DNA from: Gammaproteobacteria bacterium
GTDB taxonomy: Bacteria; Pseudomonadota; Gammaproteobacteria; Tenderiales; Tenderiaceae
DNA: 64,000 nt
Direction of reading: 5' to 3'
Assembly: GCA_016200485.1 (NCBI GenBank)
Contig: JACQEP010000010.1
Location: 1-64,000, forward strand
The notes beneath the pieces were generated by a model. That model made no database searches. It saw only the letters and a list, made by a program, of their open reading frames with translations, and had not been told where the DNA came from. The position numbers were made by a program, and so were the translations under genes. Positions 25,908-36,752 of the stretch are shown one piece after another; the first letter of the stretch is position 1; each line of letters begins with the position of its first letter.

Positions 25908-27425
25908 TTATTGGTTATTGTGTAAATCAATAATATCGATATTCTTGCCGCCGCGAGCTTCCTTCGCGGCGTCACTTCGATGTTGCTCCAGGCGGGCGAA
26001 ATAGGCATCGTCGATATCGCCGGTGACATAACGGCCGTCGAACACGGAGGTGTCGAAGTCTTCCAGTTTCGGATTGCGCTTGCGCACGGCAGCCATCAAA
26101 TCCTCCAAATCCTGATAGATCACCTTGTCGGCACCGATGACGGCTGCCACCTGTTCATCGGTACGGCCGTAGGCAATCAGTTCCGACTTGGCTGGCATGT
26201 CGATGCCATAGACATTGGCGAAGCGCACGGGGGGCGCGGCGGAGGCGAAATACACTTTATTGGCGCCTGCTTCGCGTGCCATCTGAATGATCTGCTGCGA
26301 AGTGGTGCCACGCACAATGGAATCATCCACCAGCAGTACATTCTTGCGTTTGAATTCAAGATCGATGGCGTTAAGCTTCTGGCGCACTGATTTCTTGCGC
26401 TGCTTCTGGCCGGGCATGATGAAGGTACGGCCGATGTAACGGTTTTTGATAAACCCTTCACGATATAACACGCCCAGACGATACGACAGCTGGAGCGCGG
26501 CGGTGCGGCTGGTGTCTGGGATCGGGATCACGACATCGATATCGTGATCCGGCCATTCGCGCAGGATTTTTTCCGCGAGCTTCTCACCCATCCGCAGCCT
26601 TGCCTTGTGCACGGAAACATCATCGATGATGGAGTCAGGCCGCGCCAGATACACATATTCGAAAATGCAGGGCGCATAACGCGGATTTTCGGCACATTGG
26701 CGTGTTTGCAGGCTGCCGTCGATTCCGATAAACACCGCTTCGCCCGGTTTGATGTCGTCAATCAACTCAAAACCGAGCGCGTCGAGGGCAACGCTCTCGG
26801 AAGCGATCATATATTCAGTGCCTTGTTCGGTTTTGCGCTTGCCGTATACCGCTGGGCGAATGCCGTAGGGGTCACGAAAACCGACAATCCCGCAACCCGT
26901 AATCATAGTGACTACGGCATAAGCACCACGGCAACGACGATGGACGCCCGCGACCGCTTCGAAAATATCGTCCAGACTGGCCTTGGCCTTATGATTGGCG
27001 CGCCGCTGTAATTCATGGGCGAAGATGTTGAGCATGACTTCCGAGTCAGATTCGGTATTGATATGGCGCAAATCTTCATTATAGAGATCGCGCTTTAGTT
27101 CATCGGCGTTGGTGAGATTGCCGTTGTGGGCGAGACTGATACCGTAAGGCGAATTCACATAGAACGGCTGCGCCTCGGCCGAAGAGGCACAACCCGCCGT
27201 CGGATAACGAACATGGCCGACACCCATATTGCCGCGCAAATTGAGCATGTGCTGATCAGTGAATACATCGCGCACCAGACCATTGTCCTTGCGCAGATAA
27301 AGCCGGTTGTTGTCACAGGTTACAATGCCGGCAGCATCCTGGCCGCGGTGTTGCAATACGGTCAATCCGTCATAAATCGCCTGATTGACATTGCTCTTGC
27401 CGACGATGCCGATAATGCCACACAT
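25908..27425 (-). CDS. purF: amidophosphoribosyltransferase
   Basis: First committed step of purine synthesis: PRPP plus glutamine to phosphoribosylamine. 505 residues from the ATG giving MCGIIGIVG, whose Cys2 is the glutaminase nucleophile after Met removal; the frame extends 8 codons farther but would mask it. [12 protein letters not shown] marks the glutaminase domain and [17 protein letters not shown] the PRPP-binding loop. It starts 4 bp after the cvpA stop. Confidence 0.97.
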   Translation of the reverse strand: MCGIIGIVGKSNVNQAIYDGLTVLQHRGQDAAGIVTCDNNRLYLRKDNGLVRDVFTDQHMLNLRGNMGVGHVRYPTAGCASSAEAQPFYVNSPYGISLAHNGNLTNADELKRDLYNEDLRHINTESDSEVMLNIFAHELQRRANHKAKASLDDIFEAVAGVHRRCRGAYAVVTMITGCGIVGFRDPYGIRPAVYGKRKTEQGTEYMIASESVALDALGFELIDDIKPGEAVFIGIDGSLQTRQCAENPRYAPCIFEYVYLARPDSIIDDVSVHKARLRMGEKLAEKILREWPDHDIDVVIPIPDTSRTAALQLSYRLGVLYREGFIKNRYIGRTFIMPGQKQRKKSVRQKLNAIDLEFKRKNVLLVDDSIVRGTTSQQIIQMAREAGANKVYFASAAPPVRFANVYGIDMPAKSELIAYGRTDEQVAAVIGADKVIYQDLEDLMAAVRKRNPKLEDFDTSVFDGRYVTGDIDDAYFARLEQHRSDAAKEARGGKNIDIIDLHNNQ

Positions 27426-27429
27426 ACCA

Positions 27430-27942
27430 TCAATTCTCCGCTTGCCCAAACTTCAGTGCCTGGGTCAGATCCCCTGCTTGCACAGGATACTGGTGCTGCA
27501 CCCAGTGCAACATATTATCGAAGACACCTACCATGTATGAATGTTGCCAGGCAGATTCCTTAATCATGGGTGTCATACCCACCACCAGCACTAACGTGCT
27601 GACTAAAACCACACCTCTTACCAAACCAAAACCACTGCCCGCGATACGATCTGTCGCCGTCATACCCACTGATTGCACTAGTTTTGTTAAAAGATGCGAG
27701 ACAATAAAACCAATCAAATAAACCGCGACAAAGACCAACAAGAACGCTGTCACCAGCCGCACACCTTTATCGCTGATCCAGGCGACCAGATGACCGGCGA
27801 CGGTATATGTTTCAATGTAGGCCAGCCAGAATGCCATTGCCCACACGATTAGCGACATCACTTCGCGCACGAGTCCACGCCAAAGACCGATCACGGCGGA
27901 GATCGTAATGATGCACAACAACAGGTAATCAATCCCACTCAT
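27430..27942 (-). CDS. cvpA: CvpA family membrane protein
   Basis: Inner-membrane protein of 170 residues with four hydrophobic helices; begins [28 protein letters not shown], the classic CvpA start. Required for colicin V production in E. coli and linked to envelope homeostasis; the molecular role is unsettled. Sits immediately upstream of purF, as in many Gammaproteobacteria. Confidence 0.92.
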   Translation of the reverse strand: MSGIDYLLLCIITISAVIGLWRGLVREVMSLIVWAMAFWLAYIETYTVAGHLVAWISDKGVRLVTAFLLVFVAVYLIGFIVSHLLTKLVQSVGMTATDRIAGSGFGLVRGVVLVSTLVLVVGMTPMIKESAWQHSYMVGVFDNMLHWVQHQYPVQAGDLTQALKFGQAEN

Positions 27943-28022
27943 ATAGCGCCGTTAAACTCCCAAAGCGGGTATCGACAGGGGCACGATTTTACCAAACCAG
28001 CGCCTCTGGCTAAAGCAATTCT

Positions 28023-28634
28023 TCAATTACTGCTGTAACGCATTACCAGGCCATCAACCTTGGCATCACGCTTCAAACGCTGTAGCAAGCTATCCGCCGC
28101 GGCCCGATCCGCCACTGGCCCGACCCGGACTCGAAATACCGCAGCACCGGCAGCATCATTTCCCTTCTGATAAAAAGCGGGGTAACCCATGCCCTTGAGG
28201 CGGTCGCTGAAGGCTTTGGCCTTGTCTTCGGCGGTAAAACTGCTGGCCTGCACCATCCATTGCTCAGTCGCTGCGGTGGGCGACGATTGCGTCACGGCTT
28301 TTTCAGCAGGCATGGCGGCTGTCGCCGGTTTTCCCTGGGTGACACTTGTCTCGGGCGCCTGCGGCGGCGCGGGTCTTGGCGTCAAGGTAGGCGTGACCAC
28401 TTCGGCTTGAGGGTCCACCGCCGGGTCGATTTTTTGCGACCAGTCCTGCAACGGCAGTACCGTCATTTTCATTTCATCCGGGGCCGCCGGGACGGTGACC
28501 TCAAACGATTTTTCAGCCACGTTCTGCGAAAAATCGATCATCAAGGGAATAATGATCAGTGCTAGCGCAATCAGAACCAAACCACCGACTATTCTTTGTT
28601 TAGCGACTGGCTCCATCATTCCTCCGTGCCACAT
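28023..28634 (-). CDS. SPOR-domain membrane protein (DedD-like)
   Basis: 203 residues. One transmembrane helix near residues 15-33 (IVGGLVLIALALIIIPLMI), a proline/alanine-rich periplasmic linker, and a C-terminal SPOR domain (WMVQASSFTAEDKAKAFSDRL, VFRVRVGPVADRAAADSLLQRL) that binds denuded septal peptidoglycan. Position between folC and cvpA is that of DedD. The first ATG overlaps the folC stop; Met6 or Met7 (MMEPVAKQR) may be the true start. Confidence 0.88.
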   Translation of the reverse strand: MWHGGMMEPVAKQRIVGGLVLIALALIIIPLMIDFSQNVAEKSFEVTVPAAPDEMKMTVLPLQDWSQKIDPAVDPQAEVVTPTLTPRPAPPQAPETSVTQGKPATAAMPAEKAVTQSSPTAATEQWMVQASSFTAEDKAKAFSDRLKGMGYPAFYQKGNDAAGAAVFRVRVGPVADRAAADSLLQRLKRDAKVDGLVMRYSSN

Positions 28635-29941
28635 TAATCAACTGGATTATATGCCGTCGCCAGCACTTCGGCCACGGTATAAAACGATCCGAAAACCACA
28701 ATCCGATCGTCTGTACTTGCTGCTTGCTGTGCGGCGCCAAGGGCAGCCGTTACGTTAGCATGTGCGTGGATTGGCTGCATCACATTCAATTGATGCAATA
28801 CTTCGATCAGTTGCTCGGCTTTGGCGGCGCGCTCGATGGCGACAGTGGTCACATACCAGGCATCGATCTGCGCGGCGATGGCGCTAAAAATCGCCGTCAG
28901 ATCCTTATCCGCCATCATGGCCACCACAGCCAATGTCTTGCCAGGTTGCGGCCAGGCACGTAAATTAGCCGCCAAGGCCGTAGCGGCTTCAGGATTGTGC
29001 GCCACATCCAGAATCACCGGCACCGGTCCCGGTAGCACCTGAAAACGTCCGGCAAGCTGTACACTGCCAAGACCAATACGTAACGCCTGCTGACTGACCG
29101 GCAATCTGACTTGCAATGACTCTATGGTCATCACTACGCCAGCCGCATTGCGCAACTGAAATTCACCCCGCAACGCCGGCCACGGCAAGACATCACGCCG
29201 TGTGGTTTCGCTTCGCCATTGCCACTGCGCGTTCTGTGCCTCAAAGCCAAAATCCCGGCCCAACACCTTGAGCGAGGCGCCAATCGCCGCTGCATGTTCA
29301 AACACGGTGTGTGGCGGGCGGGGATCGCTACACACGGCAGGCCGCCCGGCACGCATAATCCCGGCCTTTTCACGACCGACGGATTCGCGGTCATTCCCCA
29401 ACCACGCAGCATGATCCAGATCAATGGTGGCAATCAGCGCCACATCGGCGTCAATAATATTAACGGCGTCCAGCCGGCCACCGAGCCCGACTTCGAGAAT
29501 CGCAACATCTAACCGTTCAGTGGCAAAGATCTCAAAGGCCGCCAAGGTGCCAAATTCGAAATAGGAAAGCGATGTCTCGCCACGCGCAACATCGACAGCG
29601 GCAAAGGCATCGCACAAACGTGCATCTTCGACGTCTTGACCGTTAATGCGAATACGTTCGTTGTAGCGTAACAAGTGGGGAGAGGTATAGGTTCCGACAC
29701 GATATCCGGCACTGCGATAAATTGCATCCAGAATTGCCACCGATGAACCTTTGCCGTTGGTGCCGGCAACGGTGATCACAATCGGCGCTGGCTTAGCGCC
29801 ACGCAGGCGCTGCCACACCGATTGCACACGATCTAATCCAAGATCAATTTGTTTTGGATGCAGGGTCTCCTGCCAGGCAAGCCAATCGTTAAGCGTGGAG
29901 AAACGCATACTGCCTGTTAAATTCTCTGAAGCGGCATTCAC
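28634..29941 (-). CDS. folC: bifunctional folylpolyglutamate / dihydrofolate synthase
   Basis: Adds glutamate to folates and makes dihydrofolate from dihydropteroate. 435 residues. ATP loop [14 protein letters not shown], then [35 protein letters not shown] and [22 protein letters not shown], all hallmark FolC/Mur-ligase motifs. [11 protein letters not shown] lies in the C-terminal domain. Overlaps accD by 4 bp upstream. Confidence 0.96.
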   Translation of the reverse strand: MNAASENLTGSMRFSTLNDWLAWQETLHPKQIDLGLDRVQSVWQRLRGAKPAPIVITVAGTNGKGSSVAILDAIYRSAGYRVGTYTSPHLLRYNERIRINGQDVEDARLCDAFAAVDVARGETSLSYFEFGTLAAFEIFATERLDVAILEVGLGGRLDAVNIIDADVALIATIDLDHAAWLGNDRESVGREKAGIMRAGRPAVCSDPRPPHTVFEHAAAIGASLKVLGRDFGFEAQNAQWQWRSETTRRDVLPWPALRGEFQLRNAAGVVMTIESLQVRLPVSQQALRIGLGSVQLAGRFQVLPGPVPVILDVAHNPEAATALAANLRAWPQPGKTLAVVAMMADKDLTAIFSAIAAQIDAWYVTTVAIERAAKAEQLIEVLHQLNVMQPIHAHANVTAALGAAQQAASTDDRIVVFGSFYTVAEVLATAYNPVD

Positions 29942-30954
29942 TTCTGATCGCTGGCACCACTCTTTTTCGCTGATTTCCGCCGCGCCATGATGCGCTTGAT
30001 CGGATTCTTCGGTACTTTAGGCGCGGGTGCAGCTTTTGCCACAGACTTCGCTGCATCAGTCGAAACAACGGTTTCTTTTTCCTGAGCCGATGCCATCACC
30101 AATGAAGACTGACCCAATATCGACAAGACACTGGCCAGACGATCCCGCATCTCGCGCCGATCGATGATCATATCAATCGCGCCATGCTCAACCAGGAATT
30201 CGCTACGCTGAAATCCTTCCGGCAATTTCTCGCGCACCGTCTGCTCAATAACACGCGGCCCAGCGAAGCCGATCAAGGCATTCGGTTCACCGACATTGAT
30301 ATCCCCCAGCATCGCCAAACTGGCCGAAACACCGCCCATGGTCGGGTCAGTCATGACTGAAATAAAAGGAACGCCTTCACGACTCAAGCGCGACAACGCA
30401 GCGCTGGTCTTGGCCATTTGCATCAACGAGATCAATGCCTCTTGCATCCGTGCGCCGCCACTGGCCGAAAAACAGACCAAGGGAATCTTTTTCTCGATAC
30501 TGCGATTAACGGCGCGCACAAAACGTTCGCCCACCACTGAACCCATGGAGCCACCCAGAAAACCGAACTCAAACGCCGCCGCGACTACCGGCATCCCTTT
30601 GAGCGTGCCCTGCATCACGATCAATGCGTCTTTCTCGCCGGTCGCCTTTTGGGCCTGCACCAAACGATCTTTATATCTTTTACTGTCCTTAAAATTAAGT
30701 GCATCTACCGGAGAAACTTCTCCGCCAATCTCCTCTCTCGACTCAGGATCGAGAAACAGATCCAGACGGCGCCGGGCACCAACACGATGATGATGACTGC
30801 ACTTGGGGCAGACTTCCATGCTGCGATCCAATTCTCCGCGGTAAAGCACCGCACTGCAACCATCGCACTTGATCCAGAGCCCTTCAGGAATGGATTTCTT
30901 GCGGCTGCCATCGGTGCGAATCTGGGAAGGAATTAGTTTTTCGAACCAACTCAT
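29938..30954 (-). CDS. accD: acetyl-CoA carboxylase, carboxyltransferase beta subunit
   Basis: Transfers carboxyl from biotin to acetyl-CoA in fatty-acid synthesis, with AccA. 338 residues from the ATG giving [15 protein letters not shown], the family start. Zinc ribbon [20 protein letters not shown] with PKC, and carboxyltransferase motifs [16 protein letters not shown] and [20 protein letters not shown]. The C-terminal 45 residues are lysine/alanine/proline-rich, longer than in E. coli. 34 bp after trpA. Confidence 0.95.
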   Translation of the reverse strand: MSWFEKLIPSQIRTDGSRKKSIPEGLWIKCDGCSAVLYRGELDRSMEVCPKCSHHHRVGARRRLDLFLDPESREEIGGEVSPVDALNFKDSKRYKDRLVQAQKATGEKDALIVMQGTLKGMPVVAAAFEFGFLGGSMGSVVGERFVRAVNRSIEKKIPLVCFSASGGARMQEALISLMQMAKTSAALSRLSREGVPFISVMTDPTMGGVSASLAMLGDINVGEPNALIGFAGPRVIEQTVREKLPEGFQRSEFLVEHGAIDMIIDRREMRDRLASVLSILGQSSLVMASAQEKETVVSTDAAKSVAKAAPAPKVPKNPIKRIMARRKSAKKSGASDQK

Positions 30955-30988
30955 GTTTGTCTCATCCGCCTTGTCATTAAATAATTCG

Positions 30989-31792
30989 TTATCGATCCAT
31001 CGCCTGCCGCATTTCGCGCAACACCGCACTCACTTCAGCGTTGATACGCTCCGGCGTCTGCGCCAAATCGGCAATACGCTTCACAATGGCACTGCCGACG
31101 ACCACAGCATCCGCAATCTTGGCCACCTGCGCAGCGGATGCCGCATCGCGTATGCCAAAACCAACGCCTATCGGCAAATCAGTATGGCGGCGAATCTGCT
31201 CCAGTTTACCCGCCACCGCTGCGACATCGAGATTGGCGGCGCCGGTCACGCCCTTCAGCGAAACATAGTATACAAAACCACTGGCCGCGGCAGTGACCTT
31301 GGCAATGCGCTCATCGTTACTGGTCGGCGCCAGCAAAAAGATCGGATCCATACCACTCTGATCCAGCACGGCAACCAGATCGCCCGCCTCTTCCGGTGGC
31401 ATGTCGACCGTCAACACGCCATCGACACCGGCCTGCTTGGCGGCAGCGACAAACTTATCGTAACCCATCGCTTCCACCGGGTTGAGGTAACCCATCAACA
31501 CCACCGGCGTCGACTGATTGCGCTCACGGAATTGCTGCACCATCGCCAGCACATCGCGCAAACTGACATTGTGACTCAATGCACGTTCGCACGCCGCCTG
31601 AATCACGGGGCCATCGGCCATCGGATCGGAAAACGGCACGCCGAGCTCGATGATGTCGGCGCCTGCTTCGACCATCGCATGCATCAATGGCACCGTCACA
31701 TTGGATTGCGGATCACCGGCAGTGACATATGGGATCAGCGCCTTGCGTCCTTCGCGTTTTAAGCGGGTAAAGGTATCGTTGATACGACTCAT
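30989..31792 (-). CDS. trpA: tryptophan synthase alpha chain
   Basis: Cleaves indole-3-glycerol phosphate to indole, passed to TrpB. 267 residues. Catalytic glutamate in [18 protein letters not shown] and catalytic aspartate in [10 protein letters not shown]; phosphate-binding [10 protein letters not shown]. The start overlaps the trpB stop by 4 bp, so the two subunits are translated together. Confidence 0.97.
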   Translation of the reverse strand: MSRINDTFTRLKREGRKALIPYVTAGDPQSNVTVPLMHAMVEAGADIIELGVPFSDPMADGPVIQAACERALSHNVSLRDVLAMVQQFRERNQSTPVVLMGYLNPVEAMGYDKFVAAAKQAGVDGVLTVDMPPEEAGDLVAVLDQSGMDPIFLLAPTSNDERIAKVTAAASGFVYYVSLKGVTGAANLDVAAVAGKLEQIRRHTDLPIGVGFGIRDAASAAQVAKIADAVVVGSAIVKRIADLAQTPERINAEVSAVLREMRQAMDR

Positions 31793-32988
31793 ACCTTGAT
31801 TCCTTCGAGATTGGCGACGGTATGAATATCTTTATCACCACGGCCGGAGACATTGACGATGATAATCTTGTCACGATCCAGCATCGGCGCCAGTTTCGTG
31901 GCATACGCCAGGGCATGACTCGATTCCAATGCCGGCATGATGCCTTCAAGACGTGTCAATGTATGAAATGCAGCAAGCGCTTCGTCATCGGTGGCGGACA
32001 CATAAGTGGCGCGACCGGTATCATTCAACCAGGCGTGTTCCGGACCTACACCGGCATAATCCAAGCCTGCCGAAATGGAGTGCGTTTCGAGAATCTGGCC
32101 GTTGTCATCCTCTAGCAGGTAGGTGCGCACGCCTTGAAACACACCGGGGCGACCGGTGGCAAAACGTGCCGCGTGACGGCCTGTGCCTACGCCTTCGCCG
32201 CCCGCTTCCACACCGTAGAGTGCAACACCTGAGTCATCCAAAAATGGATAAAACAGGCCGATGGCGTTGGAACCCCCACCGACACACGCCACCAGCGCAT
32301 CCGGCAAACGACCTTCGGCCTCGAGAATTTGGCGCTTCGCCTCACGGCCGATGATCGTCTGAAAATCACGTACCATCGCCGGATAGGGATGCGGCCCGCT
32401 GACAGTGCCGATGAGGTAATAAGTATTGTCGACGTTGGTAACCCAGTCGCGCATCGCCTCGTTCATGGCGTCTTTGAGCGTTCGGGTACCCGAGGTCACC
32501 GGCACCACGGTGGCGCCCAGCAATTTCATGCGATAAACATTCAGTGACTGACGCTGCACATCTTCAGCACCCATATACACCACGCACTCCAGCCCGAGTC
32601 GCGCGGCAACGGTTGCGGTTGCCACACCGTGCTGGCCGGCGCCGGTTTCGGCGATGATACGCGTCTTGCCCATGCGCTTGGCCAGCAACGCCTGGCCGAT
32701 GGTATTATTCACCTTGTGCGCGCCGGTGTGATTCAAATCTTCACGCTTGAGATAAACCTTGGCGCCGCCCAGTTTACGGGTCCAACGTTCGGCAAAATAT
32801 AACGGCGACGGACGACCGACATAATGCGCCAGATCCTGATCGAACTCGCGCTGAAATTCGGCATCGTGCTTATATCGTTCGTAGGCAAGCCGCAATGTTT
32901 CCAGCGGCTCCATCAAAGTTTCCGCCACAAAGCGGCCCCCGTAAGGACCGAAGTGACCATTGTCATCCGGTAAATTAGCTTTCGACAC
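31789..32988 (-). CDS. trpB: tryptophan synthase beta chain
   Basis: PLP enzyme that condenses indole with serine. 399 residues. PLP lysine in [17 protein letters not shown]; the phosphate loop is [14 protein letters not shown]; the catalytic-site [11 protein letters not shown] is intact. N-terminus [16 protein letters not shown] is the TrpB1 type. Overlaps the 3' end of trpF by 14 bp. Confidence 0.97.
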   Translation of the reverse strand: MSKANLPDDNGHFGPYGGRFVAETLMEPLETLRLAYERYKHDAEFQREFDQDLAHYVGRPSPLYFAERWTRKLGGAKVYLKREDLNHTGAHKVNNTIGQALLAKRMGKTRIIAETGAGQHGVATATVAARLGLECVVYMGAEDVQRQSLNVYRMKLLGATVVPVTSGTRTLKDAMNEAMRDWVTNVDNTYYLIGTVSGPHPYPAMVRDFQTIIGREAKRQILEAEGRLPDALVACVGGGSNAIGLFYPFLDDSGVALYGVEAGGEGVGTGRHAARFATGRPGVFQGVRTYLLEDDNGQILETHSISAGLDYAGVGPEHAWLNDTGRATYVSATDDEALAAFHTLTRLEGIMPALESSHALAYATKLAPMLDRDKIIIVNVSGRGDKDIHTVANLEGIKV

Positions 32989-33598
32989 GCTTCACTTCCC
33001 CCATCAATGCGGCCATTTTCGCCGCATCCTTAATTCCTTTGGCTGCTTCCACACCACCACTCACGTCAATCGCGTAAGGGCGCGCCTGCTGGATTGCCGC
33101 CGCGACATTCACAGGCGTTAAACCTCCGGCCAAAATAATCGGCAGCGTCAAATTACGCGGCACTCTGACCCAATCAAAACGTTCACCAGTACCACCGGCG
33201 ACACCCTCTTTGTAAGCGTCCAGCAACAACCCTTGCGCCGATGCGTAACGCGTTGCCTCTGTGGCAAGATCAATTCCCTCGCGCATCCGTAGCGCTTTCA
33301 AATACGGCCGCGAAAAGCGTACACAAAATTCCGGCGCTTCGTTGCCATGAAATTGCAGTACATCGACGGCCACGTTTTGCAACACTGTTTCCACTTCCGC
33401 CTCTGTCGGATCGACAAACAAAGCGACCACGGTGACGAAGGGGGGCAAGGCCGCAACAATCGCCTGCGCCCTGGCGATATCAATTGCCCGCGGACTGGGT
33501 GCATAGAACACTAAGCCGATCGCATCGGCACCCGCGCGTGCTGCCGCTAGTCCATCCTCCGGGCGGGTGATCCCACAGATTTTTATACGCGTACGCAT
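32975..33598 (-). CDS. trpF: phosphoribosylanthranilate isomerase
   Basis: Third step of tryptophan synthesis. 207 residues from the ATG giving [17 protein letters not shown] (catalytic cysteine in ICG). LQFHGNE and the phosphate-binding [14 protein letters not shown] are present; the general-acid aspartate lies in LLLDAYKEG. First of trpF-trpB-trpA; trpE, D and C are not here. The frame runs 27 codons upstream without a start that fits the family. Confidence 0.95.
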   Translation of the reverse strand: MRTRIKICGITRPEDGLAAARAGADAIGLVFYAPSPRAIDIARAQAIVAALPPFVTVVALFVDPTEAEVETVLQNVAVDVLQFHGNEAPEFCVRFSRPYLKALRMREGIDLATEATRYASAQGLLLDAYKEGVAGGTGERFDWVRVPRNLTLPIILAGGLTPVNVAAAIQQARPYAIDVSGGVEAAKGIKDAAKMAALMGEVKRVES

Positions 33599-33756
33599 CA
33601 GGTTAGCGCTGGTTTGGCAAAGGCGAGATGTTACCAGATTGGTGGCCTCTCCGTGAACCCAAAACCATTTGGGCAACAAAGGAACGCGATGAGGTTCAAT
33701 AGGTTATTGAAGAACGCCTGATCATGTTGCCGAGGCTCCGAGAAGAATACTTAAAT

Positions 33757-33806
33757 TGAAAAAACGGCCCCGGGGTTGGGAGGAGTAGGGGGAGCCCCGG
33801 GGCCGT
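33757..33806 (-). terminator. strong intrinsic terminator
   Basis: Arms ACGGCCCCGGGG (33764-33775) and CCCCGGGGCCGT (33795-33806) pair perfectly over 12 bp; on the minus strand they are followed by TTTTTT. It lies just after the small membrane-protein gene at 33815 and separates it from trpF. Confidence 0.9.
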
Positions 33807-33814
33807 GGCCCGCG

Positions 33815-33916
33815 TTAGCGGGTCTTCTTGCTCAGGCGAGCATCTGCTAGGCCGATGTAAACCGCGAATACCACTAAAGCCACCAGTGAAGCAATTTGAA
33901 TATAGGCCCATTCCAT
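33815..33916 (-). CDS. small single-helix membrane protein (33 aa)
   Basis: ATG at 33914-33916 with GGGAGATC upstream. Encodes MEWAYIQIASLVALVVFAVYI followed by GLADARLSKKTR: one membrane helix with a basic, probably cytoplasmic tail. A strong terminator begins 9 bp after the stop, making a complete promoter-gene-terminator unit in the trpF-truA gap. No family recognised. Confidence 0.72.
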   Translation of the reverse strand: MEWAYIQIASLVALVVFAVYIGLADARLSKKTR

Positions 33917-34100
33917 AATTGATCTCCCTAGCAATTGACTAAAGTATTACAAATAAAGATGCTATATAGCCTTGCAGAATATACCCCTTAATTGAACACG
34001 TCTATAGTCTTGAGGAAGATTTTTCCGATAAATAACCTATTATATCAATAGGTTATAAAACTTGTAAACTATGCCTGTCTTTAGTTTTCAGGTGCGCCTT

Positions 34101-34880
34101 TCACCACACCGCAGCGCTACGGTGCACCTGCGGCAATTGAAATTCAGCGGGATACTCCACCGCCATCAGGTACAACCCCGAAGGCGGCGCCGTCACCCCA
34201 CCCAAAGCCCGTTGCCGGTGCTCCAGCACCTCTTTGGCCCAGGTCACGGGCTGCTCACCCGCCCCAATGGCAAGCAGCACCCCGGCGATATTGCGAACCA
34301 TATGGTGGAGAAAGGCGTTGGCCTCGATATCGATGAACACTAACTCCTCCTGGCGGCTCACGTCCAGGCGGGTGACGGTACGCACCGGACTCTTGGCCTG
34401 GCAGCCCTGCGCCCGATAGGAAGAAAAATCGTGCTCGCCGATCAGCATCTGGGCCGCTGCCTGCATCCTGGCCACATCCAGCGGCCGGTAATCCCAGGTC
34501 GTGCGCCAGGCGAGAAAGGTCGGCCGCACCGGCCGGTTGTAGATCACATACCGATAACGGCGGCGGCAGGCCTTGAATCGGGCATGGAATTCCTCGCTGA
34601 CCGGCGTGGCCCATAGCACTACGACTTCTTTGGGCAGATTGGCATTGGCGCCAAACACCCAGGCCCGCAGACTGCGCTCCACCTCGGTATCGAAATGCAC
34701 TACCTGCTCGGCCGCGTGAACACCGGTATCTGTACGCCCGGCGCAAACGACGCGCACTGGCTGATCCGCTACCTTGGATAAAGCGGCTTCTACCACGGCC
34801 TGTACTGACGGCGAGTGATCCTGAAATTGCCAGCCGGAAAACGCCGAGCCGTCGTATTCAATACCGAGTGCGATGCGCAT
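34101..34880 (-). CDS. truA: tRNA pseudouridine(38-40) synthase
   Basis: Makes pseudouridine at positions 38-40 of the tRNA anticodon arm. 259 residues. The catalytic aspartate lies in CAGRTDTGVHAAEQVVHFD; IEYDGSAFSGWQFQ is the family start; NAFLHHMVRNIAGVLLAIG is the conserved C-terminal motif. It lies upstream of trpF as in other Gammaproteobacteria, though 500 bp apart here. Confidence 0.96.
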   Translation of the reverse strand: MRIALGIEYDGSAFSGWQFQDHSPSVQAVVEAALSKVADQPVRVVCAGRTDTGVHAAEQVVHFDTEVERSLRAWVFGANANLPKEVVVLWATPVSEEFHARFKACRRRYRYVIYNRPVRPTFLAWRTTWDYRPLDVARMQAAAQMLIGEHDFSSYRAQGCQAKSPVRTVTRLDVSRQEELVFIDIEANAFLHHMVRNIAGVLLAIGAGEQPVTWAKEVLEHRQRALGGVTAPPSGLYLMAVEYPAEFQLPQVHRSAAVW

Positions 34881-34928
34881 TAAGACAGGCTAAAGGGAAA
34901 AGGTGAAGGTTAAAGGGGACGATAAAGC

Positions 34929-35288
34929 TCATTTGGAATCTGGTTCCAGCGGCGGTAATAGCCGCTCCAGCTGAACGATCAATGCCGGAACATCTACAGT
35001 CGCTGTTTTATAAAGCACTTCGTGATCAATCTGTCCGTATTCATGCGCCAGAATATTACGTTGCCCAATGATTTGACGCCAAGCAATTTCGGGGTGCGAT
35101 CCGGTATAGCTGGCTGAGATCCGGCGCGCCGCTTCACCAATAATCTCAACTCCTCGTTCCATGGCGCGCAACAGTACACGATTATTCAGAAATGACTTCA
35201 AATCATGCCCGTGCATCATCTCTATGACTTCCCTGGCCGCTTGCAGCATGTCCCACAGATAAGCAGCATCTTTATCCTCAGGCCGCAT
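34929..35288 (-). CDS. HEPN-domain toxin (HepT/DUF86 family)
   Basis: 119 residues, all helical. The RNase motif RxxxxH is present with the flanking tyrosine as RNILAHEYGQI. VEIIGEAARRISASY is the DUF86 signature. HepT toxins cleave or inactivate RNA and are silenced by MNT antitoxins through AMPylation of the tyrosine. Overlaps the upstream antitoxin gene by 11 bp. The only one of three such pairs in this window that looks fully intact. Confidence 0.88.
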   Translation of the reverse strand: MRPEDKDAAYLWDMLQAAREVIEMMHGHDLKSFLNNRVLLRAMERGVEIIGEAARRISASYTGSHPEIAWRQIIGQRNILAHEYGQIDHEVLYKTATVDVPALIVQLERLLPPLEPDSK

Positions 35289-35907
35289 ACAACTCCCTCA
35301 TATCCCTTTCAATCGCGCGACGACGGTATGGATTATTCAGGATAGCAAGCGTCGCCACATCCACCTTGCGCCCACCAAACAATCCCGAGAACTCCTGCTG
35401 CAATTCAAACATCCCACCGAGGGAAGGCGCCCCCCCCGGCTCAAATTCAATCAGCAGATCAATATCACTCTCGGGACCCAGTTCGCCCCGCGCTGCCGAT
35501 CCAAAAAGCACCAGCCGACAAACATGATAACGCTGCGCCAACGCCCGCAAACGCTCGCGTGACACACGAATCACGCCTCCAACGACTAAACAGTCTTCGG
35601 TATTCATAATGCTAACCTTCGCCGACTTTGCAAGTATCCCGCGTAATTCGCCATAAATGGGGCATCGGACATCTGCCTGATAGCGCACCAGATTACCGGC
35701 CTTTTCACGGCTGATCAGACCCGCCTCCGCCAATCGCCTCAACTCCCGATGTAGCGACCCGGCAGGCACGGCAGTCAAGCGTGAAATCTCACGCACGTGG
35801 AAGCTTTCACCAGACCGCAGCAATAACAAGGCCAAGATGCGCCGATGATAGGCGCTGAACAACACCTCGACGGGGCCTTTCCGAAGCTTGATCTCTTTTG
35901 TTCTCAT
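35278..35907 (-). CDS. MNT nucleotidyltransferase antitoxin with winged-helix DNA-binding domain
   Basis: 209 residues. Residues 1-85 form a winged helix-turn-helix (FHVREISRLTAVPAGSLHRELRRL, then AGLISREKAGNLVRYQ). The C-terminal half is a minimal nucleotidyltransferase with FGSAARGELGPESDIDLLIEF, active-site GS and DxD intact. It is expected to AMPylate and neutralise the HEPN partner and, through the N-domain, to repress its own promoter, where an inverted repeat overlaps the -10 box four bases before the ATG. Confidence 0.88.
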   Translation of the reverse strand: MRTKEIKLRKGPVEVLFSAYHRRILALLLLRSGESFHVREISRLTAVPAGSLHRELRRLAEAGLISREKAGNLVRYQADVRCPIYGELRGILAKSAKVSIMNTEDCLVVGGVIRVSRERLRALAQRYHVCRLVLFGSAARGELGPESDIDLLIEFEPGGAPSLGGMFELQQEFSGLFGGRKVDVATLAILNNPYRRRAIERDMRELYAA

Positions 35908-35910
35908 AAT

Positions 35911-35926
35911 TGCTACTATTGTAGCA
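35911..35926 (-). promoter_or_regulatory. operator overlapping an extended -10 promoter of the MNT/HEPN operon
   Basis: Perfect inverted repeat TGCTAC-TATT-GTAGCA. On the minus strand it contains TGCTACAAT, an extended -10 (TGn plus TACAAT). The ATG lies only 10 nt beyond the hexamer, so the transcript would be leaderless or nearly so. I see no Shine-Dalgarno sequence. Confidence 0.65.
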
Positions 35927-36046
35927 TATTTGATAACGTTTTAAAAGCCAGGGAAAGAGATCAAAACTTCGCGGTGATATTGCTCAACCCCATGGTCCGC
36001 TTCAACCGACACATTCACCCCGGATTGTCATCCGGGCTAACGCTGG

Positions 36047-36571
36047 CTATTTTCCAGCTACCGGCCTCAGCCGCCAGGTCTGATTTTTATTGGCAATATA
36101 GCTGCGGCCATCAAAGAAATGCACCAGCCAGACACGTTCGGTCACGATGCCTGGATTTTCGGTACTGGTCCAGAAACCAGACTCCGGGGAATAGGGAAAC
36201 ACTTTGAGATTGATGGCCGGGCGTGCGCAACGCTTTTCGACGATCCCTGATAATTCGTCCACTGTCGGAATTCGCCAATCGCTACGACCCGCAACGCGCA
36301 TTTTGTTCTGGACATCAATGGCCGATTCAGCACCGCCATAGGTATATTCCTGCGTTTGGCCAATGCACGAGCCCTCCTTCCATTCCATCCCCAGCGCACA
36401 CCGTAACCAGGTGCGATTGGTGGTCTTGTCGGTTACGGTACCATCGTTGTTGTCCTTGAACCGCGATGTGGGGGTCGATTCCGGCTTGCTGGCATCACAT
36501 TCCTGATCGGCCTGACTCAGGCTCACCACGCTCAGCATCAAGATTATGGAAAACAACGACTTTAGTTTCAT
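36047..36571 (-). CDS. secreted DUF1566 (Lcl C-terminal-like) protein
   Basis: 174 residues from the ATG giving MKLKSLFSIILMLSVVSLSQA, a clear signal peptide; the upstream extension to 36646 begins with TTG and lacks support. The mature part has FKDNNDGTVTDKTTNRTWLRC, WRIPTVDELSGIV and FWTSTEN, WLVHFFDGRSY, the DUF1566 pattern of C-type-lectin-like surface proteins. Four cysteines could form two disulfides. Function unknown. Monocistronic. Confidence 0.82.
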   Translation of the reverse strand: MKLKSLFSIILMLSVVSLSQADQECDASKPESTPTSRFKDNNDGTVTDKTTNRTWLRCALGMEWKEGSCIGQTQEYTYGGAESAIDVQNKMRVAGRSDWRIPTVDELSGIVEKRCARPAINLKVFPYSPESGFWTSTENPGIVTERVWLVHFFDGRSYIANKNQTWRLRPVAGK

Positions 36572-36752
36572 ATTTTGGTCCTCACCCGTTTCGTTAATTC
36601 TTTGCCGCACCCAGACGCCATGATAATTATCGGTGACTCCGATCAAATCCTGGTAGTTTTATGGGCGCATATTAAATTACAGGAAAGTGGGGTGAGACCA
36701 CAAATAAAATGGCATAATAGTTGCCCAGCTAATTCCCGACTGAAAGATTTAC

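Noticed and set aside
30869-31762. 297-residue plus-strand ORF
   Set aside because: Fully antisense to trpA and the start of accD; histidine/arginine-rich composition typical of shadow frames.
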